Positions 15,040-24,485 of a stretch of DNA of 34,109 nt are shown here, piece after piece (position 1 is the stretch's first letter; every line of letters starts with the position of its first letter). A program made the translations under genes and the position numbers. The stretch comes from Bacteroidales bacterium OttesenSCG-928-M11. GTDB taxonomy: Bacteria > Bacteroidota > Bacteroidia > Bacteroidales > Azobacteroidaceae. The notes beneath the pieces were generated by a model that was given only the letters and a program-made list of their open reading frames with translations, had not been told where the DNA came from and searched no databases. The DNA lies in NCBI GenBank assembly GCA_030265685.1, contig JAJDGO010000016.1:1-34109 (forward strand), read 5' to 3'.

Positions 15040-16809
15040 TTATTTCAAAATTTTCACTGATTGATTGATACCGTTGAATCTAAGGATATAAGCTCCATTG
15101 ATCAAGTTTGCAGCTGGTAAAGAGAATGAACCACTTTCTGTTAATTGATATTCGGCTACTTTTTGTCCGGAAATATTATAAAGACTAACAGATGTTGCTG
15201 CTGTCGGATAAGTTAATTCAAAACTTTCAGGGTTACGTACAACTTTCAACTCTTCAGATGAAGCAATTTCTCCAATTCCTACTCCGCCAGTACCTTGAGT
15301 AACTTTAACTTTTGCAGTTATTCCATAAGAACCAAAAGTAATATATCCTGTTCTTCCATCTACTCCAGTTGGTAAAGCTTCAGCTTTAGCATAAGCGAAT
15401 AAAACATTGTAATCGCTATAGTTTTCATCATCAATTTCAAACTCACCAATCCAGCTTGGAGCACTTTCAATCCAAACATCATCTGCTCCATAAGAAGAAT
15501 TGATAAATATATTATTATAAGTTTCTTTTTCTTCTTCGCTATACCATTCTAAGTAACCACCTTCTACAGGAGCAGTTAAGTTTTTAGTTTCTTCATCAAC
15601 CACTAAACAGTTATAAATAGCATTTATTTGAATATTTAAATCTACAGCATTGCTTCCATCGTCCCAAGAGAATGAAGACAACTGTCCTTTATGTAAAGTA
15701 TATGCAGAGCCTCCCCAAAGGTCTTGATGTGACGAAAGGACGAATTTCATATTACATTCGTCAATACCAGAAATAACGATAACAAAATTGTCTGACAAAG
15801 TTAATGGCGCTTCTGTAATAATTCCTAAATCATCTTCTTCGAAGAATGTGAAATGAAGAACGTCGCTGAACTTCCCAGTTTTAAGATCATCTGCTGTTAT
15901 TGACGAAGTACCGATCGGCTCGCTATAATTAATTTTTCCTTCTTCTGTAAGATAATATACGCTACAAGTTACACTTTTTCCTTCCGGAATAAGAGGTTTA
16001 CTATCGTCAACAGGAATTACAAAGGCGTCAATGCTTGGTACATAAATAGGTGAAATCGGGGCTTGATAAAGTTCTACAACTCCATCACATGGAACTCCAT
16101 CAACAGAATATCCGGTTCCAAAATATTCGGTAGCCGACCATGCTACAAATATATTGCTTCCGCCATTCGGAAATTCAAAAGTAATATCTGCATTAGTCAT
16201 AGCATTTACAGCTGGCTCGGAAAGAATCAGAAATTGGTTTGGCATGTGTTCAGCATATTTATAAGAAGATGCATCGCTCCCGTTTTTACCACGTAATTCT
16301 ATCATGGAATATCCTTTTCCTAATGCGGATGGTCGACCCATTATGAAAGATAAATTTCCTGCTCCGTCAATATCTCCTGTTATTTCATTGTTGTTGATAA
16401 ACCAAGAGTAAGTAGTTGTATTAGAAAGGAAATCCAATGCGTAAAATTGCATAGCTAAATTAGATGGACCATATAATGCTGGATAGCATTTTCCATCATA
16501 ATTAGTAAATCCTCCAAAATAAGTACCTAAAGGACGTGGGTAGTAAACACTAGTTGCAGCAAGAGGTGCTCTGTTGATAGGAGAGCTAAACGCAAAGTCT
16601 CCGACTGGAGTTAGTTCTGTTGCTTTTACTTGTTCCGAAATAACATCTTGAGCTAAAGGTGTTATTGTTGCATGTTTTAATTCCGGAGTTACCGTAGTTG
16701 CAATCACTGCATTTGTTTTTTCCGGAAGAGAAGTTCTTTTTTGTCCTTGTGCTAAAGCAACAGAAGAACAAAGAACTGTCATAATTAATAAGAGATAAAT
16801 TCTTTTCAT
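15040..16809 (-). CDS. Secreted protein with BACON-like domain and T9SS C-terminal sorting signal
   Basis: A signal peptide (MKRIYLLLIMTVLCSSVALA, then QGQ) opens a 589-residue exported protein. The central 350 residues are beta-rich and unrecognised. Residues about 420-512 look like a BACON-type beta-sandwich, with APVEGGYLEWYSEEE, WIESAPSWIG and, at the end, GRTGYITFGSYGITAKVKVTQG. The last 70 or so residues match the type A sorting domain of type IX secretion: SVSLYNISGQKVAEYQL, GSFSLPAANLINGAYILRF and the basic ending NGINQSVKILK. It should therefore be cell-surface attached or released. It sits last in the SusC/SusD locus but has its own -7 box, so it can also be transcribed alone. It may capture a substrate for the transporter. 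No catalytic motif is visible. Confidence 0.8.
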   Translation of the reverse strand: MKRIYLLLIMTVLCSSVALAQGQKRTSLPEKTNAVIATTVTPELKHATITPLAQDVISEQVKATELTPVGDFAFSSPINRAPLAATSVYYPRPLGTYFGGFTNYDGKCYPALYGPSNLAMQFYALDFLSNTTTYSWFINNNEITGDIDGAGNLSFIMGRPSALGKGYSMIELRGKNGSDASSYKYAEHMPNQFLILSEPAVNAMTNADITFEFPNGGSNIFVAWSATEYFGTGYSVDGVPCDGVVELYQAPISPIYVPSIDAFVIPVDDSKPLIPEGKSVTCSVYYLTEEGKINYSEPIGTSSITADDLKTGKFSDVLHFTFFEEDDLGIITEAPLTLSDNFVIVISGIDECNMKFVLSSHQDLWGGSAYTLHKGQLSSFSWDDGSNAVDLNIQINAIYNCLVVDEETKNLTAPVEGGYLEWYSEEEKETYNNIFINSSYGADDVWIESAPSWIGEFEIDDENYSDYNVLFAYAKAEALPTGVDGRTGYITFGSYGITAKVKVTQGTGGVGIGEIASSEELKVVRNPESFELTYPTAATSVSLYNISGQKVAEYQLTESGSFSLPAANLINGAYILRFNGINQSVKILK

Positions 16810-16846
16810 ATCAGATAATTTTTAAGTAATTAATTATTTGCTGATG

Positions 16847-16854
16847 CAAAGTTA
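16847..16854 (-). promoter_or_regulatory. -7 box upstream of the BACON-like T9SS protein gene
   Basis: TAACTTTG followed by C on the minus strand is an exact TAnnTTTG box, overlapping the stop codon of the DUF4302 gene and 38 bp before the ATG at 16809. The -33 element is weak. It suggests extra transcription of the cargo protein. Confidence 0.5.
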
Positions 16855-18267
16855 TTTTTTTTGAGTGATAAATTCTAAATCAAACCAATTTTCTTTGTTG
16901 TTTTTATCAGAAAATCGAAGTATACTAGGATTTAAATCACCTGTTTGCGATGTAATTTCAAAATTTGTACTCATTAAATTAATTAACTCTGGTAAACCTC
17001 CTAGAATATCATAGAATGTTTTTCCATTCCTAAGTAAAATTTCTTGAGAATATCCGTCTTCGAACCCTCTAAAATGAGTTTTGATTTCAGAATCACTTAT
17101 TTTTTCTAAATCAAATAGATACATCCCATCCGAACCTAAAGCCCCACTTTGTAAACGAACTACAGCAGTATGTTTCCAACTACTATTCGATTTGAATGTA
17201 GAACTGTTAAATCCTACGTGTCCTAGAGTTCTTTTCGCGCCTACAGCACTTTCCTTAACTGTTTTATATGAAGAAGCAAAATTTTCACTCATAGTATTAT
17301 CTGAATCAATTGCTGTCCATCTATAATCTGTACTGGAGTTTGATAAACTCATGATGTGGAAAAATAAATCACTAACCGAGTAGTATGATTGTATTTTTAT
17401 ATTGGCATTTTCCATTGATACTAAGCAGCTTTTGTCTTCTGCTAATTTAAATCGTTGAACAGAATAGTCTCCTTCTTCAAAAGGCTCATTTAATCGGATT
17501 CCGTATTCAGTTACAACAAATGGAACTTTTTCTGTTTGAGAAATAGCATCTCCTCCTTCCGGGTAAACAGAAAACTCAGTAGTATAACCATTCGAAGAAG
17601 TATCATCTCCACTATCATCACCTTTTTTGAATGATAAATTGAAGTTGTTTCCATCGGGCATCCGTAAAGACAAAGGAATGATTCCTTTGTTAAACATAGT
17701 TGCTTCTATTGCATCCAAATGGGTAAAGAAGTTTTCCCAATTTTGATTTTCATCTAATTTTCTTAGAGTTAGACGTGTACCTCTCTTTTTCCCTTTTAGG
17801 TTAATCTGCGTTTTATCCCCACTTATAAGCATGAATTCATAATCTCCTTCATATCCTCTTCCTGATTCATTGTCGGAAGTACTCGGAATGTCGTAAGGCT
17901 CGCTAAATTTATGGATTATGTTATTGAATGTGTTAAAAGATAAAACAGGTCCATTATCTCCGATAACTTCAAATAACGAAGAATCACGAAGAAATTCTCC
18001 TCCATTTAATACTTTATTTTTGCATGCGACTTCTGTAAATCCTCCTTGTTCAAAGCGAGCTAGAAAAATATAACCGACAGATGAGGTTGTTGGGAAATAT
18101 TCAAAAATCCAGCCATTAGGAGAACTACAAAGCAAATCATTGTATTCGTTGATAGATTTTGTTAGGCGATTCGCAGCAGAGTCTGAGAAAATATCTTTTT
18201 CTTCTCCGGCGCATGAAAATATAAAAAGAGCCAATACGAGACTATATAATATTTTAATTTTATCCAT
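16852..18267 (-). CDS. DUF4302 family lipoprotein
   Basis: A 471-residue lipoprotein: MDKIKILYSLVLALFIFSCAG has its lipobox Cys at 19. The start of the mature part, SAANRLTKSINEYNDLLCSSPNGWIFEYFP, is the hallmark opening of DUF4302, followed by GGFTEVACKN and the pair EGDYEFMLISGDKTQINLKGKK and GTRLTLRKLD. The family is known mainly as a companion of SusC/SusD and of an HExxH lipoprotein, exactly as here (18-bp gap to the latter). Its role is not known. Surface-exposed substrate binding is a reasonable guess from the setting. There is no predicted catalytic motif. It is probably in one transcript with the three upstream genes. Confidence 0.8.
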   Translation of the reverse strand: MDKIKILYSLVLALFIFSCAGEEKDIFSDSAANRLTKSINEYNDLLCSSPNGWIFEYFPTTSSVGYIFLARFEQGGFTEVACKNKVLNGGEFLRDSSLFEVIGDNGPVLSFNTFNNIIHKFSEPYDIPSTSDNESGRGYEGDYEFMLISGDKTQINLKGKKRGTRLTLRKLDENQNWENFFTHLDAIEATMFNKGIIPLSLRMPDGNNFNLSFKKGDDSGDDTSSNGYTTEFSVYPEGGDAISQTEKVPFVVTEYGIRLNEPFEEGDYSVQRFKLAEDKSCLVSMENANIKIQSYYSVSDLFFHIMSLSNSSTDYRWTAIDSDNTMSENFASSYKTVKESAVGAKRTLGHVGFNSSTFKSNSSWKHTAVVRLQSGALGSDGMYLFDLEKISDSEIKTHFRGFEDGYSQEILLRNGKTFYDILGGLPELINLMSTNFEITSQTGDLNPSILRFSDKNNKENWFDLEFITQKK

Positions 18268-18285
18268 GTTGTTTTCTATATTTAA

Positions 18286-19266
18286 TTATTCGTAATCAGC
18301 AGTTATTTGACTTCTTAAAAATTCAATGTCGATGTTTGCTTGACGGTATTGTACTTCATTTCGAATATCATCTAGCTCTACGCCCCAAGCGGATGAAAGC
18401 CAGTTCTTACATATTTCTAACTTTTCCAAGATAACTTCGCGCCCATTGACTCCATCATAAACGATGTTGCCTTCATCGTCTGTGTTGTATTCTTTTTCTG
18501 CCATTTCGAGTATTTTATTCCATTGAGCATCTGTTTTTACAATATAATTGGCAATAACTTCAACAAAATCTTCTTGGGTTTCGGATCCGGCGTATGGACT
18601 TACAAAACCAAGAGATGCCGCTTCCTCATGTTCTCGTGATTCCCAGTTGAAAGGCATATAATGAGCAGTTGAAATTAATCGAAAATCTTTTGGATACGTT
18701 TTCATTTGGTGTAAGATATGAGAAAACTCATGATGCATAGTTTTGAAATATTGTTCATTCATGTAGTCTATGTCATTATAGTCCATGTCATTGCATTGAA
18801 ATAGAGACACTTTTATTCCTCCTTCAGCCAGCCCTAATATTTTAGTTCCATTGTTTGGATTATAAGCAGCAGAGCCAATCAAGTGTATTATTCGGGGGCC
18901 ATATAATTTCAAGAAATTAGGACCTACGATTTTATCGTAAACATCAAACCAAAGATATTTTGTTAATACTGCCATATCTATAGCTTTTTCGTAGCGAGTA
19001 GGAACTAAGTTGTAGTTCATATCCGCACCTACATCTTGCATTTTATATCGATATTGAAGGTTGTACGGCAATAAATAATTATCCCATAGCCAGCGATCCA
19101 GTTCGTAAGAATAAGAATTGGGGTTGAGGCCAACTCTTCCTTCTTCATCGGTTTCTACATCAGTGAATATACTAGTGGAATCAAGATCATCATTATCACA
19201 AGAAGTAAAACTGAAGATCATTCCTACAGCTAATAATAAAATGCCAATATATATCTTTTTATCCAT
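18286..19266 (-). CDS. Substrate import-associated zinc metallohydrolase lipoprotein
   Basis: A 326-residue lipoprotein (lipobox FTSC, Cys23) with a zinc-metallopeptidase motif in TMHHEFSHILHQ (H179, E180, H183). The downstream stretch SETQEDFVEVIANYIV (228-243) probably supplies the third ligand. The layout matches the family of HExxH lipoproteins found beside SusC/SusD pairs (TIGR04549-like, putative zinc-binding metallopeptidase). Upstream blocks include ELDRWLWDNYLLPYNLQYRY and YEKAIDMAVLTKYLWFDVY. It sits between SusD (22 bp) and DUF4302 (18 bp). Cleavage of a peptide or protein ligand at the cell surface or in the periplasm fits. The substrate is unknown, and hydrolysis is inferred from the motif only. 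Confidence 0.85.
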   Translation of the reverse strand: MDKKIYIGILLLAVGMIFSFTSCDNDDLDSTSIFTDVETDEEGRVGLNPNSYSYELDRWLWDNYLLPYNLQYRYKMQDVGADMNYNLVPTRYEKAIDMAVLTKYLWFDVYDKIVGPNFLKLYGPRIIHLIGSAAYNPNNGTKILGLAEGGIKVSLFQCNDMDYNDIDYMNEQYFKTMHHEFSHILHQMKTYPKDFRLISTAHYMPFNWESREHEEAASLGFVSPYAGSETQEDFVEVIANYIVKTDAQWNKILEMAEKEYNTDDEGNIVYDGVNGREVILEKLEICKNWLSSAWGVELDDIRNEVQYRQANIDIEFLRSQITADYE

Positions 19267-19288
19267 AATCTTATTTTTTAGTCTTTTT

Positions 19289-20971
19289 TTATTTACCAGT
19301 ATTGAGTTTAGTAGGCTCTTCGGAAGGAGTAGTTACGATAAGCCGTTCATTAGACTGCATTCCTGCTGCAATTACTTCGGCTGGGATTTGTAATGCTCTA
19401 CGAGGATCATCCCATGTTAAAACTTCAACACGGTCTTTCCCTATATAGTGAGTAACTTCGATTCCGTAACGTTTCACATCAAACCATCTTAATCCGGATA
19501 AAATTGTTTCTATACGGCGGAAGTGTAGTGCGCATTGCAATAACATTTCTCTATCGCCGGAATATGAACCCTTCCAGCCGAGTTCTGTTTTGTCCATATT
19601 TAAGACCGGTGCAACGCCATATTGATTTTTTGAATAAAAATCACTTATGTTTTGAAATGTCAATTCTTTAATATTTGCTACCGTTGGTAAATTAGCTCTA
19701 GATGTGTTCCAAACTTCCAAATCAGAGAGTGCTAGGTCTAACTCATTCAAGTGAACATAAGCTTCAGCTCTACATAATAGAGTTTCTTCAGCTGTAAATT
19801 CCGTACGAACAATCCTGGCATAACCAATCCCTGCTACTTTATCCGTGTATTCGAATAGCTCACCGGCATTAGGAAACCATACTCCATAATCTTGTTTGCC
19901 GCTAATATATAACTTACCACTATAGCATGGATGAAAGTTGTAGCCACTCCAAGATGGTCCTGGCCCAAATATTGTATTCTTTGCTACATTGCCGTTTTCA
20001 AAATCTCTATCATTGATAGTATAACGGTAACTGCCGGAGTAACGTCTCTGTGCTCCGGAGTATGTTGCCTGAAGCATGAAATTGTTTCGCGAAGTGGCAT
20101 TAATAATCCAATATATTAATGATTCATAGGTTGCTGGTTTCACATTCCAATCACGCATTTTTAAGCTTGGGTCATACCCTAATGCTTTTGTTGCATATTT
20201 CACAGTGTTTTCCCAGTCCTTTTTGTAAAGATAGAACCGAGCAGCAAACGCGTATGATGCTTCTTCATTAAAATGGTATTTGGGTACAGAATAATAAGCA
20301 GTTCCGGATTGATTTAAGTAATTTTCAATCAAAAATAATCCTTCTTTCAAATCCTCTTCAATTAATTCATACACTTTAGCTACAGAAAGTCGCTCTCTAG
20401 AAACAGATACTTCCTCTTCCGGTTCTGTAACATAAGGAATTCCGAGATCAGATTGACTTAATGTTTCATTTTTATATGTATGAGCAAATATATTAATCAA
20501 ATTAAAGTGACAAAATGCGCGAAGTAATAAAGCTTCTCCTTTGTGAGGATATACTTCAGATGCTCTACCCTCATCTTCTAATTCATAGATTCTTCTTAAT
20601 GCATGATTTGCTGCGGCTATCCCATAATAGTTACTCTCCCAAATAGCAGACGGGCTATCTTGATTTACTGCAGAAACGATATCTTCCCAAGCAAAGGCTT
20701 CGTCATCTTGACGTCCGTAAGAAGGTAAATTGTATCGATTGCCGTTTAAATCCGGAGCATTATTATCTTGGAAATTATCTGCACTCAACTCCGCGATAGT
20801 AGAGTAGTTTCCATCAGGGTAACTATTAGTTAAGAGTTTCCTTATCTGGGTTGGCGTTTTTAACTCCATTCGATTGTCTGGCACTTTATCCAAAAAATCA
20901 TCACAAGCTGTAAATGATAACCCAAATAGACAAATAGCAGTGATAAATAGATATTTTTTCATTTTTTTCAT
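19289..20971 (-). CDS. SusD/RagB family nutrient-binding outer-membrane lipoprotein
   Basis: The 560-residue surface lid of a SusCD importer. The signal peptide ends in a lipobox (LSFTACDDFLDKVPDNR, a typical SusD start). TPR-like helical segments follow, including GIAAANHALRRIYELE, GEALLLRAFCHFNLINIFA and ASYAFAARFYLYKKDWENTVKYA. The C-terminal SusD domain contains AEAYVHLNELDLALSDLE and, near the end, LHFRRIETILSGLRWFDVKRYG, which is the RagB/SusD C-terminal signature. It lies 12 bp after susC. The start could be the ATG at 20971 or the one at 20962 (MKKYLFITA); both give good signal peptides. Ligand identity is not readable, though the partner genes argue for a proteinaceous ligand. Confidence 0.93.
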   Translation of the reverse strand: MKKMKKYLFITAICLFGLSFTACDDFLDKVPDNRMELKTPTQIRKLLTNSYPDGNYSTIAELSADNFQDNNAPDLNGNRYNLPSYGRQDDEAFAWEDIVSAVNQDSPSAIWESNYYGIAAANHALRRIYELEDEGRASEVYPHKGEALLLRAFCHFNLINIFAHTYKNETLSQSDLGIPYVTEPEEEVSVSRERLSVAKVYELIEEDLKEGLFLIENYLNQSGTAYYSVPKYHFNEEASYAFAARFYLYKKDWENTVKYATKALGYDPSLKMRDWNVKPATYESLIYWIINATSRNNFMLQATYSGAQRRYSGSYRYTINDRDFENGNVAKNTIFGPGPSWSGYNFHPCYSGKLYISGKQDYGVWFPNAGELFEYTDKVAGIGYARIVRTEFTAEETLLCRAEAYVHLNELDLALSDLEVWNTSRANLPTVANIKELTFQNISDFYSKNQYGVAPVLNMDKTELGWKGSYSGDREMLLQCALHFRRIETILSGLRWFDVKRYGIEVTHYIGKDRVEVLTWDDPRRALQIPAEVIAAGMQSNERLIVTTPSEEPTKLNTGK

Positions 20972-20983
20972 TTTTAAAATTAA

Positions 20984-23900
20984 TTAAAGACCGATTCTTA
21001 CTGTCATTGTAAATTGTTTTGGCATTGGAGTTGCAACTCCTCCGCTATTAAAGAACTCTGGGTCTTGTCCATTCAGTTTTTTATCTGCATAGATAAGGAA
21101 TAGATTAGTAGCCTGTACTCTTATCGATGCACTTGAAAGTCTTAAGTCGTCGATAAGTTTGCTAGGTAAATCATAAGTTAGAGATATTTCTTTCATGCGG
21201 ATAAAGTCTCCTTTAGCAATGCGCTCTGTTGAGTAGTTATATGCATTGTATGCACGGCTAATTTGATTGTCGTTATAGTATTGACGACGGCTGGCAATAA
21301 CAGGAATGTTTGTCCTCAACTCATCGCCTGGTAGTACCCAGCGGTTTTTAAATTCTTTTGGGGATGCTGTTACGTCTGAATATACAGCACTAAATATAGG
21401 ATCTAAACGGACAACATTACCAAAAGAGTATGTTATAAAAGCATTTAGTCGGAAGTTTTTATATTTGAATAAGTTTCCAAATCCTCCTGTTATGGTTGGG
21501 TCTGAAGGACCTTCATAAACTAAGAAATCTAATTTTTCATATTCTTGGAAATTTATGTCTGTAATGGTAACTTCTCCGTCTTGATTAATGAACTGAGGAA
21601 GTCCTTCATCATTCAATCCAACAAATGGAATAGAAAATATTGCTCTTACCGGATACCCTTCCAAAGCATAACCACTTCCCGAAACTAAAGACATTACATT
21701 TGCACGAGTTTTTAAGTTCGTAATTTCGTTCTTCGTTTTTGAAAAAGTTAAGTCGGTTGTCCAAGAAAAATCTTTTGTTTCTATATTTTTCGTCGAAATA
21801 GTTGCTTCTACTCCATGAGATTTCATATCGGCAACGTTAGCATATTTTCTAATTTCACCGCCTGTTCCTTGTGTGTAGACTTGTCCTATTAGATCATAAT
21901 TGTCACGATTGTAATAGTCAAATTCTAAATTGATTCTATTATCCAAAAATCCGGTACTAAAACCAATGTTAAACTCATGTTTTTTCTCATAGGTCAATTC
22001 TTTATTTCCTAATTGGAAATCTAGTCCTGGCTCTCTTAACTCAGAAAAAGGTTTCCATCCAATGGATGGAGAATATACAGGTTCTGCATTTGTTACCCAA
22101 GCCGGACCTCGATCTCCAGTCAATGAATAAGACGTTCTTAAGGTAGCGTGAGACAATATTGGATTGTTGAACCAAGACTCTTCATGCATATTCCATGCTA
22201 AACCTACATTCCATGTTGGTAGCCAACGAGCTTGACGTGATTTTCCTAATTGGTTGGTGCCTTCATAACGTCCGGTTAAGTTGATTGTGTACTTGCCTTT
22301 GTAAGAATAGCTGTCAGAGGTGTAAAAAGCAACGCTTCGATAGCAAGATTGTTTGTTACTATAATAGTCATTCCCTTCTTCTACTAACTGTTTAAATAGT
22401 GTAGGATCATAAGCCGGGAGTCCTCCATCATCATATACAAAGCCATAACCAGTCCAAGAACGAGCAACTCGATCTGTTTGATTAATGTCAGATCCTACAA
22501 ATAAATTGATTATGTGTTTATCTTTAAGTTGGGTGACATAAGAACCAGTAAAGCGAAAGTCCACTTGTGTTTGTTTGTTAATTGAGTTTCGATAAATTCC
22601 TCCTTCAGGAAGAACTGTTTCAGGCAATGCATTTTCATCTGCAGGATTCTTATATAAGAATGGATTTACATCCCGAATAGAATTATTTACAGGGTCAATA
22701 CCAGCTCGATAAGCATTAGCTTGGTTTGAATGATCCTTTATGTGGTGTTCTTGTTCAGAACTACTGTGACGATAAGCTATTAATCCTGCAAGGTCAAGTC
22801 CTTGTATCGGTTTCCAATCTAATTGAGCCTGGAATTTAACATCAACAAGAGATAAATCGATATAATTATTTTCTAATTCATCAAAAATATTGAAAGATGC
22901 ATAATTTCTAGTGAATTTTTGGGTTGGACTAATTGTTCGTGAAGTATTTAATGCATAGCTATATGGATTAATGTCAAAGTCACGCTTAACTTCTCCACTT
23001 ACTACATCTGTTTCTTGGCTAAGTGTTCCTGGAGCTTTTTGTTCTCTGTAAGAATCTTGTGTTAAAAGAGTTAATTTAACTGTCGGCGAAATTTCAGTAA
23101 CAGCATTTGCATTAAAAGTATAGCGTTTTACATTACTAGATAAAGTCCATCCCGGATCAGACATAGCAGAAGCAGATGTGTAAAATCGAGTTTTGTCGTT
23201 ACCTCCAGAGATGCTTACCGAGTGGTTCTGCATGATATTATCTTGAAATAGAAGGTCAAACCAATCTGTATTTCTATATTCTGCTTGACGGAGATAAGCA
23301 TTCATCGAATTTTGATCATGACGAATCCCATATTGTCCGGAAGATTCATTATATGCATTGATTAAGCTATACATTTGTCCATAAATTCCGGCGCTTGAGC
23401 TATTAGCTATACTTGCAAATTCCAACCATCCACGAGCTTCCATTTCCTTATAGATACCCATTTGTTCTTGAGAATTGGAAATGTTGAAATTGCTATAATT
23501 AGGTTTCATTCTATATGTAAATTCTCCAGTATAGTTTACTGAACTGCTTCCTGCTTTTCCTCTTTTGGTTGTTACAACAACAACTCCTGCCATAGCTCGA
23601 GCTCCATAAATAGAAGTTGCAGAACCATCTTTCAAAATGTCAAAACTTTCAATATCATCTGCGTTTAGGCCTGCAATAGCTGAAGAAATCAAAGTAACAG
23701 CATCTCCGGATGATAATTGATCTGCTGAAACTTCCACAACATCTTCCATAATAACGCCGTCTACTACCCAAAGAGGTTTTGAACTACCATAAATAGATGT
23801 AGCTCCACGAACGCGAATTTTTGGTGCTGTTCCAAAAGTTCCCGATACATTTTGTACCGAAACCCCAGCAGAACGACCTTCTAATGAGCGGGAAATATCT

Positions 23901-24304
23901 GCAATCCCATCTATTTTAGAATCTGCTGCGCTGATTTTCGTTGAAGCTCCGGTAAACATTCGTTTGTCTACCTTTTGCATCCCTGTTACTACTACTTCTT
24001 GTAGTTTAGTAGAGCCACTTTCTAATACTACATGTACAGATGGCTTGATTGGAATTTCTTTTGTACTCATTCCAACATAAGAAATAGTTAATGTTTTTGA
24101 TCCTTCTGGTGCTTCTAATGTAAATTGTCCATCAATGTTAGTTATTGCACCGACAGTCGGATGTTCTTTTACAAAAACTGAAGCTCCAATAATGGGTTCC
24201 TTAAATTCAGAGTCAATTACTGTTCCATTTACTGTCATTTTTTGCGCGAAAGCAATAGTCGACGTAAAAAAGAAGAGCAAAATTAAGCGTAAGCAATACT
24301 TCAT
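20984..24304 (-). CDS. SusC/RagA family TonB-dependent outer-membrane transporter
   Basis: The 1106-residue barrel that imports substrate using TonB energy. The order is: signal peptide (MKYCLRLILLFFFTSTIAFA), carboxypeptidase-D-like domain (VNGTVIDSEFKEPIIGASVF to about residue 105), TonB box region LQEVVVTGMQ, plug domain with RSLEGRSAGVSVQNVSG, KIRVRGATSIYGSSKPLWVVDG and SIYGARAMAGVVVVTTKRG, then the barrel, ending FTMTVRIGL. There is no FecA-like N-terminal signalling extension, so direct ECF/anti-sigma control is not indicated. I start at the ATG at 24304; three codons upstream, a TTG at 24313 would add MNN. It is first in the operon with SusD, the HExxH lipoprotein and DUF4302. Confidence 0.95.
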   Translation of the reverse strand: MKYCLRLILLFFFTSTIAFAQKMTVNGTVIDSEFKEPIIGASVFVKEHPTVGAITNIDGQFTLEAPEGSKTLTISYVGMSTKEIPIKPSVHVVLESGSTKLQEVVVTGMQKVDKRMFTGASTKISAADSKIDGIADISRSLEGRSAGVSVQNVSGTFGTAPKIRVRGATSIYGSSKPLWVVDGVIMEDVVEVSADQLSSGDAVTLISSAIAGLNADDIESFDILKDGSATSIYGARAMAGVVVVTTKRGKAGSSSVNYTGEFTYRMKPNYSNFNISNSQEQMGIYKEMEARGWLEFASIANSSSAGIYGQMYSLINAYNESSGQYGIRHDQNSMNAYLRQAEYRNTDWFDLLFQDNIMQNHSVSISGGNDKTRFYTSASAMSDPGWTLSSNVKRYTFNANAVTEISPTVKLTLLTQDSYREQKAPGTLSQETDVVSGEVKRDFDINPYSYALNTSRTISPTQKFTRNYASFNIFDELENNYIDLSLVDVKFQAQLDWKPIQGLDLAGLIAYRHSSSEQEHHIKDHSNQANAYRAGIDPVNNSIRDVNPFLYKNPADENALPETVLPEGGIYRNSINKQTQVDFRFTGSYVTQLKDKHIINLFVGSDINQTDRVARSWTGYGFVYDDGGLPAYDPTLFKQLVEEGNDYYSNKQSCYRSVAFYTSDSYSYKGKYTINLTGRYEGTNQLGKSRQARWLPTWNVGLAWNMHEESWFNNPILSHATLRTSYSLTGDRGPAWVTNAEPVYSPSIGWKPFSELREPGLDFQLGNKELTYEKKHEFNIGFSTGFLDNRINLEFDYYNRDNYDLIGQVYTQGTGGEIRKYANVADMKSHGVEATISTKNIETKDFSWTTDLTFSKTKNEITNLKTRANVMSLVSGSGYALEGYPVRAIFSIPFVGLNDEGLPQFINQDGEVTITDINFQEYEKLDFLVYEGPSDPTITGGFGNLFKYKNFRLNAFITYSFGNVVRLDPIFSAVYSDVTASPKEFKNRWVLPGDELRTNIPVIASRRQYYNDNQISRAYNAYNYSTERIAKGDFIRMKEISLTYDLPSKLIDDLRLSSASIRVQATNLFLIYADKKLNGQDPEFFNSGGVATPMPKQFTMTVRIGL

Positions 24305-24395
24305 GTTATTCAAATTTTAGTAATATTTCATTTTATAGGGCTATTATTTTAATGTCTCAAAGGGTCAAAAGACACCCTGCCTAATAAACAATTTG

Positions 24396-24430
24396 CAAAG
24401 ATATAAACTTTGACATCAAAACAAAAGTTT
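24396..24430 (-). promoter_or_regulatory. SusC operon promoter with overlapping inverted repeat
   Basis: On the minus strand TTTG (24425-24422) is followed 18 bp later by an exact -7 box TATCTTTG (24403-24396), giving a leader of roughly 85 nt. Between and overlapping them, AAACTTT (24405-24411) and AAAGTTT (24424-24430) form an inverted repeat with 12 nt between arms, a possible operator. The leader can form mutually exclusive small hairpins (AGGGT/ACCCT versus TGTCT/AGACA) around 24354-24377. Confidence 0.55.
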
Positions 24431-24485
24431 TTTTAATTTTATAGTATTTTTTAATTATTTGGAGTTGTGATGCGTTGTTTTTTAT

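Noticed and set aside
15040-24304. A mobile or recently transferred island
   Set aside because: No integrase, transposase, tRNA edge or direct repeats are visible, and base composition looks like the flanks.
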